Below are positions 37,256 to 52,200 of a stretch of 64,000 nucleotides of DNA, in pieces. Position 1 is the stretch's first letter; every line of letters begins with the position of its first letter. A program made the translations under genes and the position numbers. The DNA lies in the NCBI RefSeq assembly GCF_000699445.3, contig NC_067199.1, positions 31,208,402-31,272,401 of the forward strand, in the 5' to 3' direction. The stretch comes from Schistosoma haematobium. Lineage: Eukaryota; Platyhelminthes; Trematoda; Strigeidida; Schistosomatidae. Below the pieces are notes generated by a model that worked only from the letters and a program-made list of their open reading frames with translations, ran no database searches and was not told where the DNA came from.

Positions 37256-40200
37256 GTAAGTTTGTTGTAATAATCCACTGGAAGATTGTAATTGGACAGG
37301 TTATTTTTCGGTTTATACTTTTGTTTGCCCAATTTGTACTTCGGAGTACATAATTCCGATTTGATGGATAAAATCCGGTCAGATCTAAAGGACTAGACAA
37401 ATGTGATCCAGGTCACTACTCAGTGATCGATCGGTCGTAAATATCTCAGTCTTGAAAAAAGTTTGGTGACGGCCTTAATAGATCACTGCTAACGTCTCAG
37501 ATTGTAAAGTTGGATAGCGCGCGTTCGAACCCCACAGATAGCACCTGATTTGTTAAGATCACTAAATTTCGATACCCTTGATTGTTTATATTACTATAAA
37601 TGTACGTTGTTTTACGGATTCTTTGTGATCTCTTTTTATACTTCGAACACCAAGTTTCCCTACAATTAATCTTCTGTTTGTATTTGCCGTCAGGTGTTGA
37701 TATGTTGTATACTAGTTGCTGTTATCGATTACGAAATGAACTGATTTTATTAATGTAGTTCAATCGTTTTCTCAATTCTGCAAGCAGGAAAGGCCCGTAC
37801 TGAAATCTCAATAACAAGATACATTCATTCGCTGAGATTTTACAAATATATTCTTCTTTTTAATGTCTCAAATGAACTCGGCGCCCAAATATTGTGAAAC
37901 TATTCGTTTAAATTTAGACGAAAGTTCTTATTTAGCATTGTCTTTAATTTTTCTTCAACGACATCATGGGTTGCTTTCATTAGTTTAAACAAAATACATT
38001 TAAATAAATAGAAAAAGGAATGTAAGTAAATAATGAACAAATAAATATATGTTTCTGAATATATGTTGATTGTATATATAGATTGTAAGCAAACTGAAAA
38101 AGAAATCATTTAGTACATAACGATAATTTAGTATACAAAAAATAGACATAACCATATGTTATGATTTCTGTTATTACAACGCAGCTACTCTTACTGCTTA
38201 GTGTTCTTCGGACACTTTGACTTACTCAATGAGTCCCCAAGTAAGAACATGGTTGAACGAAAATGCAGTTATATTCCAAATAAACTAGGCTGAGTGGAAG
38301 TAGGAGTCACAAGAAAAATGTATGTTTATAATTTTACACGAAGATTCTAGAGTCTTCTCTGAGTATCCACTAGCACCCGGGCAGTATCCCAGCCCTCACA
38401 TCAATCGGATGATTTATGTGACGCATATCTATTTGGTGCATCCTTGTACCAATGTATACGCGTTTAGATACATATAAATAATAAACTAGCTCTGACTAGC
38501 TAGGAAATGACTAATCAGCATTTTCCAATATGCTTTAATCTAATCTATGTCCCGCTAACAGAACATAGCAACAATATAATACATGGATATTCGTATCAGT
38601 CCATGTTGCTTCAGTTTACATTAACACAATGAAGAAAGTCTAGAGATGCAAAAAATTAGTAATACCTTATTCTGTCTCGTGTGTACAAATTAATTTTATA
38701 ACTTTTAAATGGAATGTTACGCTTCAAAAGTAGTCGGGATAAATATTTTGTTTTTATTAAAGCCGATAAATTTGTGAGTATAATTAATACTTAACATATT
38801 TAGGTAGTCGGTGGATAGTTTTTAGTACAGTTGTAGAAATTTTAGTTCATAAAATCATATATATTGGTTTTTGATAGTTCGTTCATAAGGGTTCAAGCTA
38901 TAACAGTATATTCGGAAAATTGGCAAAGATTCGTGGTTATCCCACCTTTTTTAAACGGATTAATGTTATCATATTTTTCAAGCGATAGGCTGTTATGTGC
39001 AGTAGTTACTGAATTTGTATGTACATAAATTCAATAAATCCATTAAAAAGTAAATGATTTTGATGATGCATTATTTGTTGTTTATTTTGTCTTTATATCA
39101 CTTTATAACTTTATTGTTTTCTTCCCGTTTTAGCCAATAAACTCTTCCTTGAAGCATAAGTGCCCTGATTGTAACCGTTGTTTTAGTAGTTATAAAGCAT
39201 TTGAACGTCACACTCTTCGATCGCATGCACCAGCTCATCAGTCTGATGAAAAACCAGGTATTTACAGTGTTTAACAAAATGCTTTCCGATTTCCTAAATT
39301 TCTTACTCAAAGTTATTTCAAAATTACGTTTGTTATATGAAGAATACGCACAATTTAACTATATAATAGTGATCAATTTCATTCCTAGTTCATGTTGCTA
39401 GATTGAATCCTATCAATCAACCTGTATTATAACCACTAACCCGAATTACTAAATAGCTCAGGGTACTTCATATTCATTGTAGGTTGATTAAAGTCAGTCG
39501 GAAAAAAGCTCTGGATTCTAATTCTTGTTAACACTAAGGGTTAAATAATATGACGTTAGTTATTAGATAATTGATATAAAAACAATACGTGAATGACTCG
39601 GAACTTCTTGGCGCGGTTACTAACTGAAAATGATGGTTTCGAAAGTCACATAATTAAACATTTTTGTACACTTAATAAATGTACAGCTTACGAAACATTT
39701 TGTCCATAATTATTAGGTTGTTAATTGGCTGGCAAGTAGAATTTGCTTTTCTCCAGCCGTTGATAGTTAAGTCAGCTAACGGTAAATGAATCAAAACGTC
39801 AATTTCAGATTGATGTAATTTATTTAAAACAGCAGTTATTTTGTGATATTTCACAGTGAATACATACAAATCGACATCAAGTTTTGAGTAACAATATCCA
39901 GCACTCACAACCTACTAACTCGTCATTTCTTAAAATTATTTTTCAACCACATTATAGAGTTTATTAGATTTATTATTGGAATATGCGTACATTTTGTTGC
40001 TATTCACTGTATGTTCAGTTCAATGTCAGTGAAATCTGATTTTATTTCATACTTTAATCGCTAAATCTGATTTATACACTATTTGATTTTTTTAACTGTT
40101 TAGATTAACAGTATAGGGTTTTGGAGATCGCTGAGTTTTAATTGACATCATGAACCGATCAGTGTTAGACCACAATTGAGAACCTGAAAGTACTGGACGG

Positions 40201-43200
40201 CCTTTTTTTCCTAGTATGGGACTCAGCAGTGCGCATCCATAATCCCACACACGGGATTCGAAGCCGTGGCTAGTGGAATTCAACCGTGTCGGGTGTGAGA
40301 CATTTATCCACAGGAGACAATGAAAGATTGTCACGCAATATCGTGGATTGGTCGAAGTTAGACATTAATACCGTTGGATGCCGGTTCATCGGTCTAGAGG
40401 TTAAGCGTTCGCACGCGAAACTTAACTTCCTTGGTTCAAATCCCGCGTGCGGGATCGTGGATGCGCACTGTTTAGATCAAATATTAAGAAGTGAATAATA
40501 GTTTGAAATCTGAAGCTTATCATAGTATAGTTTTAAAGAACGATCAAAACTTGTAGCAGTAACAGTAAAGGAGATCATGAACTTCAAATAATCTATATTC
40601 GTTTTGCTAAACATTTGTAGATGCTAATAAGGCTTTAAATCAACTCTGTAGTCGATATTCTCGTATTATTCAAATGACCTATATTCTTCTTTTTTGTTTT
40701 TAATGAAACTCAACTGGACACATTCAGTTGATTCTCTGTTTAGTATTAGCTAAATAATTGTCATATATAATTGTAAACCTCAGAAGATATGTCTCAAAAT
40801 CGGTTACGGTGATGGGAATATTTCTTTTATTGTCTTACTCTAGATCTTGAGTTTTAATATTAATTCTTGTCATCTATTCTTTTCAAATTATATTTCCTGT
40901 TTAGAATTTCTTTAGGCCAGTAATGTTACTATTTTGAATCATTTGCATTTCGTCTTATTAATTGCTTCTCTCTAGTACTGGTGTAAAATTTGCAGATTTG
41001 ACTTGATATACTTACTTCGAAGGGCAGTTCAACTGGCCTGCTGCTCCGACAACATCGGTCAGACTGTCCTGCCCTCCATGACCGGCGACGACTGATCCAC
41101 CAAATGAGGAGGAAGTCCACAAGGAACTCCAACTCTTGAAGCTCTACAAATCACCTGACCCAGATGACTTACCCCCGACTCTTTTTAAAGATGGTGGTGA
41201 CTTTCTAACTAAGGAACTGACGACGTTGTTTACAAAGGTTTGGGAGCTAGAGAGTGTACCAACGTCATGGAATGAGTCGATAGTTGTCCCTATCTTTAAA
41301 ACGGGTACACGTCGTTCCTGTAACAACTATCGGGGGATAAGTCTACTTCCGATTGTGTCCAAGCTATTGGCTTCCGTCATACTTCGTAGGTTGTTCAAAA
41401 CCCGAGAAAGATTGACTCGCGAGGAGTAGGCTGGTTTTCGTTCTGGTCGTGGATGTATTGATCATATCTTCACCCTCAGCCAAATGTTAGAACACCGCCA
41501 TACTTATCAAAGGCCAACAATCGTAGTGTTTCTTGACATCAGGGCTGCCTTCGATTCGTTGGATAGGATTGTTCTCTGGGATTGTCTATTGAAGAAGGGT
41601 GTGCCTGAGAAGTTTATTAACAACCTAGAAGCCCTATATACAAACACCTCAGACAGAGTGAGGGCATACAACCACCTTTCTCCATTGTTTCATTCGAGCA
41701 GTGGGGTTAGACAGGGGTGCCCAATCTCACCATTTTTCTTCAATTTCGCCATCGATGACATTCTGGAAACAGCTCTGATTGATGTAAGTAATGGCGGTGT
41801 GGATCTGTTGTCCGGAGAAAGACTTCTCGACCTTGAGTATGCGGACGATATTGTCTTACTGTGCGATAATGCCCAAGCCATGAAATCCGCACTTAATCAG
41901 TTGGCAATTAGTGTCCGTAGGTATGGTATGTGCTTTGAACCTTCAAAGTGCAAAGTCCTTCTACAAGATTGGCAGGATTCTAATCCTGTACTCACCCTAA
42001 GTGGTGAGCAGATAGAAGTAGTCGAGAAGTTCGTGTATCTGGGTAGCTGCATAAGTGCTGTTGGTGGTGTGAGTGATGAGATCAATGCACTAATAGTGAA
42101 AGCCAGAGCGGCTTATGCCAATCTGGGCCACCTTTGGCGCCTTCGTGATGTTAGTCTGGCTGTAAAAGGTCGGATCTACAACGCGTCGATGAGAGCAGTT
42201 TTGCTCTATGCTTGTGAAACCTGGCCTCTCCGAGTTGAGGACGTTAGACGACTCCCTGTGTTCGATCATCGTTGCCTCTGAAGGATTGCTGACATTTGGT
42301 GGCAACTCCATGTTAGTAATACAGAGGTTCGGCATCGTGTGTTCGGGCACAGAGACGATAATGCAATTGGTGTCACCATCTTGAAACACCGACTTCGGTG
42401 GCTTGGGCATGTTCTACGAATGTCGTCCCAGAGAATTCCACGTCGTGCATCATTTGCCGACTCTGGGACTGGTTGGAGAAGGCGGAGAGGTGGTCAGTAT
42501 ATGACATGGTGTCGTGGTGTGAAAGAAAGCTGCAAAGGACTGGCTTCCGTTGGTCCTTCTTGACTTCTTGGCTGGGGTCGTAGAGATGGTGCTACACAGT
42601 GGCTAGAGACGTTATCAGATATGGGTCAGAATAGAAGTCAGTGGCGATCCTGCTGTAACGTTCTTTTACTTTCTTCATAAAAAGTGGTTGTTTCTCCCTT
42701 AACTGAAAGATTTCTTCTGATTGTACCTTTCCGTTCCCCCATTTTTACCATTATTATTATTACACCACCTTACGTCAATCTCTTCGTTATTATTCTCTCT
42801 TTTTTTTCCTTCCCCTTAAATTCTAATTGTTTTGTGTGGCGCATTCTTTTACCAGTATTTATGTGTTCCAATAAATAAAACTTACTGATATCTTGATATC
42901 TTAATAGATATATGCTTCTCCTAGGCTACGAAAGTACGTTTATGTACCTTTGTGTTATGTTTGTAGTATACAGCAATTATAATGAAATGTTGCACATAAA
43001 ATAAGGAAACAATTCATTCGTACTGTAGAGTAGAAAATCAAGTCTCCGCGATGGATGAAAGTAAATAGATAATGTAATGCTAGGGAATAAATAATAATTT
43101 ATATATATTCAATAGAGCACAAATTTGTATCACTTCAAGTCCCCACCTTCCACATCAGCGCAGCAACAACAGTATGATCTACTAAGGAGTGTAAATACCA

Positions 43201-46200
43201 ACTCTGATTTTAATAGAAAACCGAATATAATGGTTACGTCTAAGTGAAACTAATGAAGTCGGCTGATAAAAGTATAGAATAGTAGTTTAACACAATTTAA
43301 ACATATGTAAATAATGAGTGTATATATATCACTGAGATCGATGTTGTCACATGTAGCCTAATTTATGCAATTGGGGATGCCGTTTATCTCACAAATACCA
43401 AAAAAAGATTACTTCTGCTGATTATCTTTCGTTTTTTTTTTCATTTTTTTCGGCTAATTTTTTTATTTAGTTGATTTAGATGGCCATTCACCTGAGAAAT
43501 ATTCATCCACCACTGTAAACTATGAATTTATGTGCTCTCAGTGCAATCGTAGTTTTGCTACCAGTCAGGCATACAAAGTAATTTAACAATTTTCGAATGG
43601 CGTTTTCATTGCATTAGAACTGTATTTTTAGTTACACTTATCACTTCCATATTTAGTCTTGTTTTGTATAATGTGGAAAATTAATGATTGATTGGAAAAC
43701 TTCAAATAGTTTCAGTAAATATTTATCAAATTAATATTTGGCATCTGAACACACCAGCATTATGATTAATTGTATATTAAGAGAAGTAACGTCAATTACT
43801 ATGATGTTGTTCTACTAAATATCATTTTATCACTAGTTGCAGCTGTATTTATAAAAGTAATTTACCCCAAAATGTCTATCTATTATGACGTTTAATAATG
43901 TATCCTCTATTATCATGGTGGTTTTTCTTCTAAAGCGACAAGTGCAGTGGTTAAGTTCTGTTTGTTGTTACTTACGATAATGCCATTTTTATCAGTTATT
44001 TCAGTCTTTTTATACAGTAGCGCTAGTTTATAATACTAATCTCTAGAGAATTATTAATGATATTTATCATGTTTTAATTGAGTGGATTATTAATGAATTG
44101 TTCTCACTATCTTATATGAGCTTATTATGCAAAATAGTAGGACTACATGCTCAATATGATCAAGATGAATACAGTTTGTCCTGTATATCTAGTGAAATAG
44201 TGCTATTATGTAAGAGTGTACTAACAAGAATGTCGCAGAGATAATGAAGTTGCGGAACGAGTCAAAGTAAATTCATGAACCTGTTTCAAAGTAATGAGTG
44301 TGCTTATTTCCAGGTTGTTCGGTTTAGGGAGTTAGGAAATGCTGATTTCAAGCCAGTAGTGTACAAACGCTTCATGACCCTGAAGAAACTTGGCTTATGA
44401 ATCTGTTTCTGACTATTGGCTAACGTAAGACGTAATTTAGTGTTTCCCGTTTGTCATATAGATCCGACCTCTAGGTCAAAGGCTCGAGGAATGACCCCTT
44501 AAGAAAACCACTTTCTCAGGTCTGAGTACTCAAGCAGTATTTCAGTCCATACACAAATTTGTTGATGAGTAATTATGAATAAACTTCGCTGTTTTCCTCA
44601 ATTAGCTATCTTTTCAAGAGATATACCGACTCTGTTACAAATGTATTTATATTTATTTTTTGCTTGCATAACTCATCAATAATTTTGTTGCGTGGACACT
44701 TGATACTTTTGTTTGGATAATGCGTCAAGTAATGGGTAACACCTTTGATAGTACTACCATGATCCCCTAAGGCAAGAGGATTGTGATAACTAAAGTCTAG
44801 AAATGATGTTATTTCTATTTACTGCATAATAAGTGTACGTTTGTGTTTAGTGTATGCAGTTCTGTTATTTATAATTTAAAGTTCTCTGTTGTATTTATGG
44901 GCTAGGGTATAGGGAATAATGTAAAGTAACTATTATGAATGACTAAATTGAATGAAACTTGGCTTGTTTTATATTCACACTATTTTCAAGAAGGATTTCT
45001 AAATTATCCACTAAATTCTGTCTATGTTCATTGTAGATCCATGCAAGAGCGCATAAATCAAGTAAGTAACTATTTAACTTTATTTCTTCATATCAACTCT
45101 CTTGTTATCACTAATATTATTATTAGAAGTGTTATAAAAATGACTGTTCATGATAGGGTTCTGTTTCAACCTCCTTCTCGGAAATGCATATTTTACCTTC
45201 ATAGATAGAACGATAGGCAATGCATATGAACTTCTTGAGTGCATGTGGTGTTTATGATTTAGGCTTATGGCGATTTCTGCGTACGAATACGAGATTCTTC
45301 TAATACTAATGGGATTTAATACGAACTCCATAGATCAGGCAACTGACGCACAATGCTTCAACGATTATCCCCAACGCAACGCGGTACGCAACACAAAAAG
45401 CATGATATTTAACTAAGTCAAACTTGAAATATAACAACTCTTAGTATATAGCAATAGAAAATGACCTTTGGACCCCATAAAACTAGTAAATTAGAAGTGA
45501 GAATAGCCAATCAAATAAGAACCAAGGCCAGCGCGATAGTATGGAGTGGAAAAAAGTTATTCCAGTTATGTAGTTATGGAAGAACTAACGTTTATTAAAG
45601 AAAACTAGTTATCTCAAGGTCTCCTTAGGAGCGTACAATTTCGCACACTGATATATGAAGAAATTTATTCTCTTCTAACAGAGTCGCAGTTTTGAAGGTC
45701 ACAAGCTGCTTTCCTTTAGTTTGAAAACTTATATTTAGAAATCCACTTTCCTATGCTGTTTCAAATAGTACCTTTCAAGTCTGGTCTATAAAATATCAGT
45801 GTAAAATGAGTTGTCTACACATACCTAAAGTCAAATCTAGTTGGATAGCGTGAAGAACTCGAATCATTGACCATCTTCAATAATCAAATGCATCTAAGCA
45901 CATGACATAATTGTCAGTGAATTACGAAAGCACTGACAAGTAATCCTTTTAAATACTTATTTTTCCGACCAAAAATTAGACGTGAAATAATGTGTTTCAC
46001 TTCCTTGTACATTCCAATTCAACTACTATGAACTCAACCAGACAAATAGGAAAAATATAACTGCGTAAGAAGCTGTCTTGCTAAAAAAATGAATGAAAGT
46101 AATCATACCTTACTCATTTTCAGGTGGCCAAACTGGTCTAAACAGAGGTATGGGGAGTGACTTGTGGTTAATGATCCAGTTAATATAACTTTCCTACATC

Positions 46201-49200
46201 TCTACCTTAATACAATATATAGTTTGTCCCATCTTAAGGGAGATAATGTATCTTACTTCTAAAGAGGTGGCTGTCGACATCATAAATAATGATCTTTTCT
46301 TAAACTCTATAATGTAAAATATATTCTTTAACTAGTAATGAAATTGTCAGTTTATTAAATAGAAGTTTGTTACTCGAGTAATCTACAACTATATCTACAC
46401 ATTTCATTATTCTTTTTAACCTTATGTATGTAGTTCTTTATGTAGATTCATTTATAAAGTTTTCCCTATGTTGATTTGAATAAGATAAATTCTAGTCAAA
46501 TAACGCTTAGTCACATAACACTATCTTCTATACAATCAAACTTGATGATTTAAAAGGCAAGCGCGTTTTTCACTTAAATCCGACAGAATGAATAACATTT
46601 TAAAATCTGAACTATGTTTTCTTAATCACTACGTTCAATTGCTTATTTCTTTGCACAGATTTAATTAACTCATTTTATGTTGAAAGAAATTTGCCCTATC
46701 GAGTTACATGAATAAATTTCGAATTATAATTATATTACTTACTGAAATTGTATCATATACTCCAGTTTGGATTTTACCTAGAAATTAGTTAAAGAAAATT
46801 GTTTTTATCTTTTTTCGTTGCTAAATTTAGACAAAAAGTCCACGCGATCTAATGATACAGTTAATAGTTATAGGAATGATTTACTTGATAGTAATAATAA
46901 TAATCATCGTAAAGAAAACATCATTGAATCTCGATATCGTACAATTCTAGTGAGTATCATAATGATTACTGTATTCTACGTTCATTTAATGCATTTTTTA
47001 ATTAATGTAATGATAATAATTACCATTTGTCCGTTAACCCATAAAGAAGGTTTATTATACTTTCAAACAGTTTAGAAGTAGTGATCTAGTTGTACTGTTT
47101 AGTTAGTTTGGATTTCATCATTATAATTTATATTATCGTACTATATGTGTTACTATGTCAAATGTCAGTATGATATTGTAGTATCATTAAACTATAGATT
47201 ATAGTTCTTCAATTCACACTTGTAAGAGAACTTATATAGGTAACTTAGAACAACGATAACACACATTACTGGTGTTTTAGTTTCTACCTTGATGATATTA
47301 TTCATCATTTCCTTGTAAACATTGAAATTAACCACTTGTTTGTACCTTATATCATGTAATTTATCAATATATTAGCTCATCTACTTGCCGTCGATTTAAA
47401 AATAACTTATTCCGTGTATTCAAACCGTAATCAAGTATAATTTTTCTGTTGACAAATGGTTTATAAAGTATTGTGAATCAACATCGTGACATTTTGTTGT
47501 TACAACCATTTATGACAAAAATCGTTGCTGTAGTAATTTTTTGTCTCTATGCAATGAACGAGAACACAGGTGGGGACAACGAATATATATTTTAACATAA
47601 AATTACAGAATCTCTTGGAAAATATGAGAACCATACATTGAATACTTCATTTGCGAAATTCCATCATTTATCCTTCACAATCTGTATGATTCTTCCTATT
47701 CGTTATTTCTTTCTATTTTCCCTGCTATTCTCTTCAACTTGATATTCTTAGCCTTCTACTGATAGGGTTTCCACTTCCAATTGGTCTTACATATGTTACT
47801 TATGTCGACAGATATAAGTAGCACACAGCACATCTATAGTAACAAACATATTTTGTTTAGATTTTTATCTCTCACACACTCACAAACTTGCTTTATTTGA
47901 GATATGATGAGGAATAAATAGTTTGCTTTTTATTTTATCCAAATACTTTTAGGGGATTTTCTGAAGAAATAATCATTAAAACAAAGATATGAAACATGGA
48001 AGGTTATTTTTTGGTGAATTAGTTTGAATAAGTTTAATAAGTATTTATCAAACAATTGTTTTTCATGTCTAATTGTAAACCAAACTCTTCTGATTCATTG
48101 TTTATTGTTATATCTTATTACTTATAAAAAATAATGATTATTTGATCATAAATTAGTTACTTAGTTTTATTTAAAAAGATTTTCTTAGATATGTCTGCCC
48201 TTAAACCGTGAGATTAAAACTGCTTTATACCTTTCTTTTTACGAACTAGTTCTTTCTTCTTGTATTATATCTTTATACACAATCTTTCTTTTATATATTA
48301 CTATCATCGTAGTAACTATTATTAACTTGATGTTCATCTTATTGTACTAATGAGATGTGGCAACTTGAACCGATGCATATTTGTGCTTGGTCCTACGTTG
48401 TAGCTGACTGACTGAATAATTATTTGCAATTTTACATAGAATAGACTGGTAAAATTTCAGTCAAAATATCAACTATGGGGTAATCTAAACCATTACAAAC
48501 TGGATCGAAACTGATTACAATGTTATGAAGCTATCAGCCTAGCCCTGTTCAATTTTGAATATTCACTAGAAAGATGTTTAACTGTTCATCGTACCTTGTA
48601 TTTATTATTACTTTTTGCTTTTTCCCAAAAAAATGGAACGAAAATGTAGCCTAAACCGTGTAATAAGCAATCATCCATGCAGTTTTCATTGCTGGATCTA
48701 AAACCAAAACGTCGAAATGCTCGTCGTCAGACTAACAGTTTATTTTCATCTGAACAAAATTCATTATTGGCAAGAAAAGTCAATAAGAACGATGGTGGTA
48801 ATAATACTTCTATTGGACTATGCAAATATTCATCAAATTATACGTCGAACGGGAATCTGCATATTCATCCAAATTCAGCCAACATTGTTCTCCACTCTGC
48901 AAATAATAATCCTGATAACCAAAATGATAGTATGAATATAAATAATCATGTAATTTATGATTCTATGGTCAACACAAGTGATACAGTTAATAAACCACCG
49001 CATTTACTCACTGTTGCAGCAGCTTATGCCTCCCAGATTTCTTTCACTACATGTAACAGTAGTGATACGTCACAAAATGTAAGTAGTAAATTACAAATGC
49101 AATCATTTTAACTATTTGCTGTGTTTTGTTTTAGCAGATCAGATTACACTTCATTTTATCGAGACACCAGCATTTGGTGTATGCATAGATTTTTCCTATC

Positions 49201-52200
49201 TCCTTTTAAACCATAGAGTTCATTGTTTGACACCCATAGAATGCTACATGTGATGATTCTAAAAATTGATGTTAACAGTCTACCTCCGTTGATGCGTTGA
49301 ATCTATTCTTAACATGCAATTCTTTGATTTATATGTGTTATCAGTGATTGAGATCATGAGTCAATTGAAACTAGACTACCATTCAAGACCTGGAAGCACT
49401 CCAAGGCTGTTTCTTCAGACGAGAGGGTCACTTGATGACAACCAAGTATATAACCTTAAGGACAAATGCATATCATTAGCTAAGAAACTAATTCATTTTC
49501 AAAGGTCATGTACATATATGTGACTATTTATGCATATTGTTTAGTAGCCCAATAGACTTTTTCTTTCACTCTTTTCTTCTAGCTCAAGTGGTAAGTCGAG
49601 TTAGCACGTAACATATTGTGTACCAATGTAAAATCTCTAACATAGTTCATCATAACAATATCAGTGCTCTTTTGGTATATATAATTGTACTGACTGCCAT
49701 GCTGAATTGTGTTTCTTTTTTAAGCACATTAATTTTCGTTGATTTTAAGTTGTTGGGGCAGTTGTTAGTAAGCCCTGTGTCTAGAAGTTAGCATCCGTCA
49801 ATAAGGTATATCTACAATCTTGAAGGAATTGATGCTCCTCGTACAGTCCAAACCGATGTCACTCATTGTCACTAGTAAAGATACTACAACTGAGCTTTCA
49901 GATCACTACTGGTACTGACTTTTTCTAATAAATTCTATACAAATATATAGTTCTCCGTTAAGATTTTGCAAGTTAATAAAGTTTCTTTTTTTGGAATTAA
50001 TAGTTATCAAATGATTCTTCTATTCCCGGTGTTCAAGTCTACCCTATTCCATGGTCGTCTGATGCACATAATTCTAGTCTAGTATCTACTGATTCCCTCA
50101 TATCTAATGTTGTAGTTAATTCATCAATAGAAAATCCAGTTTCTTGTTGTTCAGACAATCAGCTACATACAACTAAAGCTATAACTACAAATTGTGACTT
50201 GTCATTTAGTCATGAATCTTTAACACCGTATTCTTTTATTCAACTATATCCTGTTATGAGTTCCGATGGTGTATTATATTATATGACAGGTACACCAGTT
50301 GAATTAACTCAAACAAATAATAATAATTCCAATGAAATAAATTTTAATCATACTATCATGTCTACTAATTGTGAATCAAATTACGAATATACAACAGATG
50401 AAATTTGTTCATCTAATGATAACAAAAATGAGAATAAAAACAGTGATCATATTCAAATAAATTCTTCAATATCCCAGAATTTTTCCACGACTGATATTGA
50501 TTCTGCATTGCTAGCAAACAATATAACTTCATGTGCTTATATTGTGAATAATAATAGTACCAGTAAAAGTGATGAAGGGACTGTATACTTCTCTTCACAT
50601 TATGATGGTGTATCAACAAACTGTCAGCCAGTTTCAGGTAAATCATTTTCAATACATATTATGTATGTGTACCTTTATTTAGTCTTATTGGAAAGAAACT
50701 TCTTAAAATTAGTAAACGACAACACTTCCAAAATATTTTTCTTCTTCGGTGGTTTTAACAACATATAAACCTTTAACACATCTAAAATAATCACATTTTT
50801 TCACCATACTTTCCTTTGTATTTACGTGCATGTTTAACTTTATCATTTTATGTATGTACCACCGGTCTGTTTTTACTCTTGTAGCATAAAAGGAATGAAA
50901 TCTGTTGCCGTTTTTATAGATTTGTTTGTTTCAAATATTTTAGCTGGTGACCTTTATTATCAATCCTTTAGAGGATAAGATCTGTGTTTGATCAGTAAAT
51001 TTCATTACGCTCTGTTTTATACGGGATATTTGTCCCTTTTTTCGTACCTATGTGGTGTGTGCAACTGATGTCGACAGATGTAAGTAGTATTTATCATCAA
51101 TCGAAAGTGAAATGTTTGGCGGCAGATGGTTAAGAAGACCGAAGAAAAGAGAACGAGAACAGTGATTGATTAGTGTGGGAATGAAGGAACAATGAAGAAT
51201 GGGACAGTTGATTGACATTTTGCAAATCAAGTTTGTTCTGTATGGTTCCCAGATTTTACTATGAGATTTTTTAATTTGTGTTCAAATACATTTGATTATA
51301 CCAACTGCTGTTCTCGTTCACTACACCCCCCAAATGCCCTGGTATGGCCGAGATCGGGGTGGGTTCGCCCTCCCTCTCGAAATACTCTCACACGGCCGCG
51401 CGTATACAGCCTCTGCCAGGGAAGTCCTACTCACTGCCTTCTCGTGGCGGGGGTGTTGTTTACGAAAATGAGAGGACGAACAGCGAATGTCCGGCGCTTT
51501 AACCGGATTCCAAATCTATGGTGCACATGGGCACCAGTATCCTGCGGGAACAAATGGCGTATGAACCAATTTTCGGTCACCGGCTACCATGGGACTGCAT
51601 CTCCTTACGATGCTCCACTGCCTTGTGGGTTAGACCTTTAAGTCAAAGGCTCGGGGTGTGCCCCCCTAAGATAACCACCTGCTGCGGTCTGGGCACCCGG
51701 GCAGTATCGCAGCCCACACGCAATTAATGAACTGAAATTGTGTGGCGCATATATATTTGGCGCACTCCTGTACCAATATATATGTGTTCAAATAAAATAA
51801 AATAAATAAAATTTATATCTGTATGGAATTTTATGCAATAAATTTACTGAAACACTAGAAAGATACTACATCTCGTTAAGGCATAGTGATAGCGGTTAGA
51901 TTTAAATGGCGTCAAAGTGTCAAACTTCAGCTAAACGATATCATCCACTGACAACTGTTGTGTGAAATGATTTTTCAATTTTCAGGTTAACGTTTATCAT
52001 CTGTTGTTAGTAATTGAAGACTAAAGGAAATCATTCAAAGTATTAAAAAATGACTGAAAAATCTATGAATTGAGTAACTCATCCACCTGTTAATAATGTG
52101 GTTAGCTTTAAATATTTAAAATCATTACAATTAGAAATTCTTGTTCATAGGCAGAGGAATAAACAATACTGAGCTTTTTTAGTATTTATCCATACATATT

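Larger units (their letters stand above)
40975..42880 (+). mobile_element. RTE-like retrotransposon, 5'-truncated, RT domain largely intact
   Basis: Starts inside the element with YFEGQFNWPAAPTTS. It then reads SPDPDDLPPTLFKDGGDFL, SCNNYRGISLLPIVSKLLAS, VVFLDIRAAFDSLDRIVLWD, SSGVRQGCPISPFFFNFAID, LLDLEYADDIVLLCDNAQAM (catalytic YADD intact), YLGSCISAVGGVSDEIN, and a C-terminus LKHRLRWLGHVLRM. The 3' UTR ends GTTCCAATAAATAAA. Target-primed RT of a non-LTR element. Breaks: TAG at 41427 (REE-stop-AGFR), TGA at 42279 (RCL-stop-RIA) and a later stop in VGPS-LLGWG. It sits in sense orientation inside a zinc-finger intron. Confidence 0.92.

Noticed and set aside
49314..49523. 69-codon frame between zinc-finger exons 6 and 7
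   Set aside because: Its core (CATGAGTCAATTGAAACT onward) is the reverse complement of the Sm-alpha SINE 3' end.
51261..51727. Frames of 126 and 69 codons in the GC-rich block
   Set aside because: They lie within a non-coding SINE-like element also found antisense at 56641-56981 without preserved frames.
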